Assembly: GCA_013289615.1 (NCBI GenBank)
Contig: JABCZO010000030.1
Span: forward strand, 1 to 48,637
DNA from: Gammaproteobacteria bacterium
GTDB lineage: Bacteria > Pseudomonadota > Gammaproteobacteria > Steroidobacterales > Steroidobacteraceae
Direction: 5' to 3'
Length of the DNA: 48,637 nt
A model generated the notes under the pieces. The model was not told the DNA's origin. It made no database searches and saw only the letters and a list, made by a program, of their open reading frames with translations. The translations under genes and the position numbers were made by a program. Below are positions 44,361 to 48,637 of this stretch, piece by piece (the first letter of the stretch is position 1; the number at the start of each line of letters is the position of its first letter).

Positions 44361-45881
44361 ATGACTATCGCCCCGAGCACGCACGGCAGTCTGAAGATTG
44401 CTTTCAAGACCCGCTATGGCAACTTCATCGGCGGCAAGTGGGTCGCACCGGTGAAAGGCGAGTACTTCGAAAATATCACGCCGGTGACCGGTCAGCCGAT
44501 CTGCGAGATCCCGCGCTCGACCGCCGACGATATCGAGCTGGCGCTCGACGCCGCGCACGCGGCCAAGACCGCCTGGGGCAAAACCCCGGGCGCCGAACGC
44601 GCGATCATTCTCAACAAGATCGCCGATCGCATGGAAACCAATCTGAGCATGCTGGCGCATGCGGAGACCTGGGACAACGGCAAGCCGATTCGCGAGACCA
44701 TGGCGGCCGACCTGCCGCTCGCGATCGATCACTTCCGCTATTTCGCCGGCTGCATCCGCGCGCAGGAGGGCTCGCTGTCGCAGATCGATGAGGACACCGT
44801 CGCCTACCATTTCCACGAGCCGCTGGGCGTGGTCGGCCAGATCATTCCGTGGAACTTCCCGATTCTGATGGCGGTGTGGAAGCTCGCGCCGGCGCTGGCA
44901 GCTGGCAATTGCGTGGTGATCAAGCCGGCCGAACAGACGCCGGCGTCGATTCTGGTGCTGATGGAACTGATCGCCGACCTGCTGCCGCCGGGCGTTATCA
45001 ACGTGGTCAACGGGTTCGGTGTCGAGGCCGGCAAGCCGCTGGCGTCCAGCAAGCGCATCGCCAAGATTGCGTTCACCGGCGAGACCACCACCGGCCGCCT
45101 GATCATGCAGTACGCGTCGCAGAACCTGATCCCAGTGACGCTCGAACTCGGCGGCAAGTCGCCCAACATATTTTTCGCCGATGTATGCGAGCACGATGAC
45201 GCGTTTTTCGACAAGGCGCTCGAGGGCTTTGCGATGTTCGCGCTCAATCAGGGCGAGGTCTGCACCTGCCCGTCGCGGGCGCTGATCCAGGAATCGATCT
45301 ACGAGCGCTTCATCGAACGCGCCGTCAAGCGTGTCGGGCAGATCAAGCAGGGCGACCCCTTAAGTCCCAGCACCATGCTCGGAGCCCAGGCCTCGAGCGA
45401 GCAGATGCAGAAGATCCTGTCGTACCTCGACATCGCTCGCCAGGAAGGCGCCAAGGTGCTCACTGGCGGCGCGCAGGCCAAGCTCGCGGGCGATCTGGGA
45501 GAAGGTTTCTACATTCAGCCCACCGTGCTCAAGGGCCACAACAAGATGCGCGTGTTCCAGGAGGAGATCTTCGGACCGGTGGTATCGGTGGCGACCTTCA
45601 AGGATGAGGACGAGGCGCTGGCCCTGGCCAATGACACGCTCTACGGCCTGGGGGCCGGCGTGTGGTCCAGAGACATGAACACCTGCTATCGCATGGGGCG
45701 CGGTATCCAGGCCGGCCGTGTGTGGACCAACTGCTATCACGCCTACCCGGCGCATGCGGCGTTTGGCGGCTACAAGCAATCGGGCGTGGGACGCGAGAAC
45801 CACAAGATGATGCTGGATCACTACCAGCAGACCAAGAACCTGCTGGTGAGCTACTCGCCGAAAGCGCTCGGGTTTTTCTAG
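44361..45881 (+). CDS. aldB: aldehyde dehydrogenase (AldB/ExaC type)
   Basis: 506 residues, close to E. coli AldB over the whole length ([50 protein letters not shown]). The catalytic Cys is C301 in [12 protein letters not shown] and the general base Glu is in [10 protein letters not shown]. It oxidises acetaldehyde and similar aldehydes to acids with NAD(P)+. GAGGAGA precedes the ATG at 44361. The gap before it (44182-44360) holds no clear promoter. It is followed ten bases later by a DUF779 protein, a known partner of this ALDH class. Confidence 0.95.
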   Translation: MTIAPSTHGSLKIAFKTRYGNFIGGKWVAPVKGEYFENITPVTGQPICEIPRSTADDIELALDAAHAAKTAWGKTPGAERAIILNKIADRMETNLSMLAHAETWDNGKPIRETMAADLPLAIDHFRYFAGCIRAQEGSLSQIDEDTVAYHFHEPLGVVGQIIPWNFPILMAVWKLAPALAAGNCVVIKPAEQTPASILVLMELIADLLPPGVINVVNGFGVEAGKPLASSKRIAKIAFTGETTTGRLIMQYASQNLIPVTLELGGKSPNIFFADVCEHDDAFFDKALEGFAMFALNQGEVCTCPSRALIQESIYERFIERAVKRVGQIKQGDPLSPSTMLGAQASSEQMQKILSYLDIARQEGAKVLTGGAQAKLAGDLGEGFYIQPTVLKGHNKMRVFQEEIFGPVVSVATFKDEDEALALANDTLYGLGAGVWSRDMNTCYRMGRGIQAGRVWTNCYHAYPAHAAFGGYKQSGVGRENHKMMLDHYQQTKNLLVSYSPKALGFF

Positions 45882-45891
45882 GCGACTGGCG

Positions 45892-46290
45892 ATGGCCGAA
45901 GTCGAGCGCGTGAGTGCGACGCCGGCGGCACTGGCGCTGATCGGCCAGCTCGAGCGCAAGCACGGAGCGGTGATGTTTCACCAGTCCGGTGGCTGTTGCG
46001 ATGGCAGCGCGCCGATGTGTTTCCCGTGCGGCGAGTTCCTGGTCGGCGATCAGGACGTCTTGCTGGGACACATCGGCGGTCAACCGTTCTACATCGGCGC
46101 CGCGCAGTTCGAGTACTGGCAACATACCCACCTGATCATCGATGTGGTGCCGGGGCGCGGCGGCATGTTCTCGCTGGAAGGACCCGAGGGGCTGCGATTC
46201 CTGACCCGATCGCGGCTTTATACCGACGATGAATCGCGTCAGCTTGCGTCCCAGCCGCCGCAATCTGGCGCAGCAGCGGCGTGCCTATAG
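45892..46290 (+). CDS. DUF779 protein, aldehyde dehydrogenase partner
   Basis: 132 residues, DUF779 family. Its mark is a cysteine-rich loop SGGCCDGSAPMCF with a further Cys (PCGEFLVG), followed by GGQPFYIGAAQFEYWQHTHL. Members are repeatedly encoded next to acetaldehyde dehydrogenase genes. The function is unknown; the cysteines and histidine could bind a metal. It ends in CTATAG, whose two halves supply this stop codon and, on the other strand, that of cfa. Confidence 0.9.
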   Translation: MAEVERVSATPAALALIGQLERKHGAVMFHQSGGCCDGSAPMCFPCGEFLVGDQDVLLGHIGGQPFYIGAAQFEYWQHTHLIIDVVPGRGGMFSLEGPEGLRFLTRSRLYTDDESRQLASQPPQSGAAAACL

Positions 46291-47571
46291 CGGCACGAAC
46301 TGCGGCCGCCGTGCCCCGGGTTTGCTCAGCAGCATCTGCACGTCGCCGGTCGCGCGCTCGATGAATCCGCCTTCGCAGTAGGCCAGGTAGAATTCCCACA
46401 TACGCACGAACCGCTCTGGGTAGCCCAGCGAGCGTACCTGGTCGCGCCGGCGCACAAAGCGCTCGCGCCAGGCCCTGAGCGTCAACGCATAGCTCGGGCC
46501 GATATCCTCGAGATTGAACAGCTTCAGGTCGCTCACCCGCCCGATCGCCTCGAGCATGGCACTGATCGACGGTATGAAACTGCCGGGAAACACGTGCCGC
46601 TTGATGAAGTCCACCGAGCTCAGCGCCTGGGCGTAACGATAGTCCTCGATAGTGATCGCCTGGATCAGCGCCATGCCGTCGTCCTCGAGCAGCGCCCCGA
46701 CCTTGCGGAAATAGGTATCCAGGTACTGGTGCCCGATGGCCTCGATCATTTCGATCGAAACCAGCCGGTCATAGCGGCCGCTTAAGCTGCGATAATCGGC
46801 CAGCAGCACCTCGATGCGATCCTGCAGGCCCGCCGCCGCCACGCGCGAGCGCGCCAGCTGGTACTGCTCGTGCGAGATGGTGGTCGTGGTCACGTGGCAG
46901 CCGTGCTCTCGAGCCGCGTGCAACGCGAAGCCGCCCCAGCCGCTGCCGATCTCGATCACACGCGTATGCGCCGACAGCTGCAGCTTTTCGCAGATGCGCG
47001 CAAGCTTGCGGGTCTGTGCGACTTCCAGCGATTCGCGCCCGGACGCAAACAACGCCGACGAGTACATCAGGTTGTCATCGAGAAACAGCCGGAAGAATTC
47101 GTTGCCCAGATCGTAGTGCGCGGCGATGTTACGCCGGCTGCCAGCGTGGGTATTGCGCCGCAGCGCAGCCCAGGCACGCATCACGGCACCGCCGAGCCGG
47201 GCCGCACCGCGTTCCATCGCATCCAGGCGATCGCGATTGCGCACCAGAATGCGCACCAGCGCCACCAGCTCATCGCAATCCCACAGTCCGTCCATGTAGG
47301 CTTCCGCGGCGCCGACGCTACCGTTCAGCGCGACGCGGCGATAGAACGCCGGATCGTGCACCTGCACGCAAGCGCGCAGCGTTTCGCTCGCGCGTGGCGC
47401 GGACCCGGCTGCGGACGCGGCGACGGCAACCGCTTCACCGCCCTCCCTTACCAGCAGCGCGCAATCCTGCAAGCCGCGCAACAGATCGAGCACGCGCTCG
47501 CGCATGACGCGCTCGACCCAGGTCGCGCGCTGCGGCGCACGCGCCAGCTGGACCACGCCGGCGTCGGTCAC
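46285..47571 (-). CDS. cfa: cyclopropane-fatty-acyl-phospholipid synthase
   Basis: 428 residues. The AdoMet fold shows VIEIGSGWGGFALHAAREHG and the family stretch AHYDLGNEFFRLFLDDNLMY precedes it. LVSIEMIEAIGHQYLDTYF and QAITIEDYRY are also diagnostic. It adds a methylene from SAM to double bonds of membrane phospholipids. The start is GTG 47571, overlapping the desaturase stop as GTGA; the longer frame upstream shadows the desaturase. Pairing with a desaturase makes a coherent pathway from saturated acyl chain to cyclopropane. Confidence 0.94.
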   Translation of the reverse strand: MTDAGVVQLARAPQRATWVERVMRERVLDLLRGLQDCALLVREGGEAVAVAASAAGSAPRASETLRACVQVHDPAFYRRVALNGSVGAAEAYMDGLWDCDELVALVRILVRNRDRLDAMERGAARLGGAVMRAWAALRRNTHAGSRRNIAAHYDLGNEFFRLFLDDNLMYSSALFASGRESLEVAQTRKLARICEKLQLSAHTRVIEIGSGWGGFALHAAREHGCHVTTTTISHEQYQLARSRVAAAGLQDRIEVLLADYRSLSGRYDRLVSIEMIEAIGHQYLDTYFRKVGALLEDDGMALIQAITIEDYRYAQALSSVDFIKRHVFPGSFIPSISAMLEAIGRVSDLKLFNLEDIGPSYALTLRAWRERFVRRRDQVRSLGYPERFVRMWEFYLAYCEGGFIERATGDVQMLLSKPGARRPQFVPL

Positions 47572-48527
47572 GACAGCCCGCCGTGCGTGTCCTGGCGTCG
47601 CGCCATGCGCACACTGGCCGGAAAAGGGCGCAGATCGTGCACCACGCCGAGCCACGACAGCACGCTCAGGCCGTAGTAGGTCATGTCGAATTCCCACCAG
47701 CGCAGGCCCTGGCGCGCAGCACCCGGAAAGCGGTGGTGATTGTTGTGCCAGCCCTCGCCGAAGGTGATCAGCGCCAGCCACCAGTTGTTGCGGCTGGCAT
47801 CAGGCGTGCCGAAGCGGCGCGTACCGAAGCGGTGCGCCAGCGAATTGATCATGAAAGTGGCGTGGAACAGCACCACCGTCGAGATACAAAATCCCCACAC
47901 CACCAGCTGCATGCCGCTAGTTCCCAGCTGCGGCTGCGCGCTGCCCAGGTAGCACCCGAGCGCATACAGCGCGACGGCGAGCACCACCGGCATCAGGATG
48001 TCGAAGCGATCGAGCAGCCGCAGTTCCGGATAGCGCGCCAGATCCGGGATCAGTCTCAGGTCGGTGCGAAAAGCGCGCGGGGTCAGGAACCAGCCCACGT
48101 GACTCCACAGGAAACCGCGCCGTACCGGCGAATGCGGGTCGAGTTCGCCCTCGGCATGGCGGTGGTGACTGCGGTGGTGGGCGGCCCACCACAGCGGGCC
48201 GCGCTGCACACTGCTGGCGCCAATCGCTGCGAAAACGAACTGCACCGCTCGCGATGCGTGGAACGCCCGGTGCGAAAAATAGCGGTGATAAAATCCGGTG
48301 ATCGCGAACATGCGGATGACGTACAGAATCACGGCGCAGGCTACCGCAACGCCGGAGACGCCGACCCAGATCACCGCTGGGCAGGCCAGGTGCAGCGCAA
48401 TGAACGGCAGCGTGCGCAGCCAGTCGATATGCTGGTCGTCGTCGTCGAGCAGCGCGCCGGCGCTGGAATCAAGCCAGCGAGCCAGCGCTGTGCCGATTCG
48501 CCGCGGCCGCGGCAGTATCGTTTCCAT
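47568..48527 (-). CDS. acyl-CoA/acyl-lipid delta-9 desaturase
   Basis: 319 residues, membrane fatty-acid desaturase with the three His boxes: HRYFSH at about residue 80, HRSHHRH at about 117, and HNNHH at about 260. About four transmembrane helices flank them. Such enzymes use a di-iron centre and O2 to introduce a cis double bond. The ATG at 48527 follows AGGGA at a suitable spacing. It is translationally coupled to cfa. The exact position of desaturation is inferred from the family. Confidence 0.93.
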   Translation of the reverse strand: METILPRPRRIGTALARWLDSSAGALLDDDDQHIDWLRTLPFIALHLACPAVIWVGVSGVAVACAVILYVIRMFAITGFYHRYFSHRAFHASRAVQFVFAAIGASSVQRGPLWWAAHHRSHHRHAEGELDPHSPVRRGFLWSHVGWFLTPRAFRTDLRLIPDLARYPELRLLDRFDILMPVVLAVALYALGCYLGSAQPQLGTSGMQLVVWGFCISTVVLFHATFMINSLAHRFGTRRFGTPDASRNNWWLALITFGEGWHNNHHRFPGAARQGLRWWEFDMTYYGLSVLSWLGVVHDLRPFPASVRMARRQDTHGGLS

Positions 48528-48538
48528 CGTCGCTTCCC

Positions 48539-48564
48539 TGCACATTATTCTTGGTTCTTGTGCA
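48539..48564 (-). promoter_or_regulatory. inverted repeat upstream of the desaturase, possible operator
   Basis: TGCACA (48539-48544) and TGTGCA (48559-48564) separated by 14 AT-rich bases, 11 bases before the start codon. The AT-rich centre contains a loose -10 (AATAAT on the minus strand). It could bind a fatty-acid-sensing TetR-type regulator, but no regulator is encoded here. Confidence 0.35.
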
Positions 48565-48637
48565 CTCACGCCCGTGCACCGGGCTGCATCCGTCGCGCGG
48601 ACCGTGATCGCCGCCGGCAGCTTCATTGCAGCATGCA

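Overview
This is a high-GC (roughly two-thirds by eye), gene-dense stretch of bacterial chromosome. Gene content and order point to a gammaproteobacterium of the Xanthomonadales/Nevskiales/Steroidobacterales type: GcvR, BepA, a complete Mla phospholipid-transport set, a dapA-BamC pair, SixA, ffh/rpsP-rimM-trmD-rplS, and rnr-rlmB with rpsF-rpsR-rplI-dnaB-alr. The placement is an inference from synteny, not from a database search. There are no rRNA genes, CRISPR arrays, transposases or prophage genes. No gap between genes exceeds about 260 bases.

Layout. 1-1.65 kb (minus): tRNA-Ser, a short BamC-like lipoprotein and dapA. 1.7-6.8 kb (plus): gcvR-bcp-phoH, bepA and mlaA. 6.9-11.2 kb (minus): class I fructose-bisphosphate aldolase followed by mlaFEDCB, convergent with mlaA. 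11.2-18.1 kb (plus): the SUF iron-sulfur operon sufR-B-C-D-S-U-T with a palindromic operator, then sixA. 18.1-22.3 kb: a signal-peptide-bearing SAM hydrolase (minus), then a ChaA-type antiporter, a DHA2 drug exporter and a macrodomain protein (plus). 22.3-27.7 kb (minus): sppA, a 209-base imperfect palindrome, rplS, trmD, rimM, rpsP and ffh. 27.7-32.2 kb: a CorB/HlyC-type membrane protein (plus), radA (minus), and a PP2C phosphatase with an FHA protein (plus). 32.3-38.9 kb (minus): rpsF-rpsR-rplI-dnaB-alr-ClC, where dnaB is interrupted by a large intein. 39.1-42.6 kb: a LysE exporter (plus), then rlmB and rnr (minus). 42.6-48.6 kb: tRNA-Leu, a MATE exporter, aldehyde dehydrogenase with its DUF779 partner, and a desaturase-cyclopropane synthase pair.

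How the genes work together. Three themes recur. (1) Envelope lipid homeostasis: MlaA-F retrieve phospholipids from the outer membrane, BepA guards outer-membrane assembly, and the desaturase/Cfa pair first makes a double bond and then cyclopropanates it. (2) Core translation, export and replication: ribosomal proteins, TrmD, RimM, RlmB, RNase R, Ffh, SppA, DnaB and RadA. (3) Iron-sulfur biogenesis, controlled by SufR. Translational coupling through four-base NTGA overlaps is pervasive, and all four variants (ATGA, GTGA, TTGA, CTGA) appear to be used.

The most unusual items are the 421-residue homing-endonuclease intein in DnaB, the long degenerate palindrome between rplS and sppA, the probable CTG start of rimM, and an apparently secreted SAM hydroxide adenosyltransferase.
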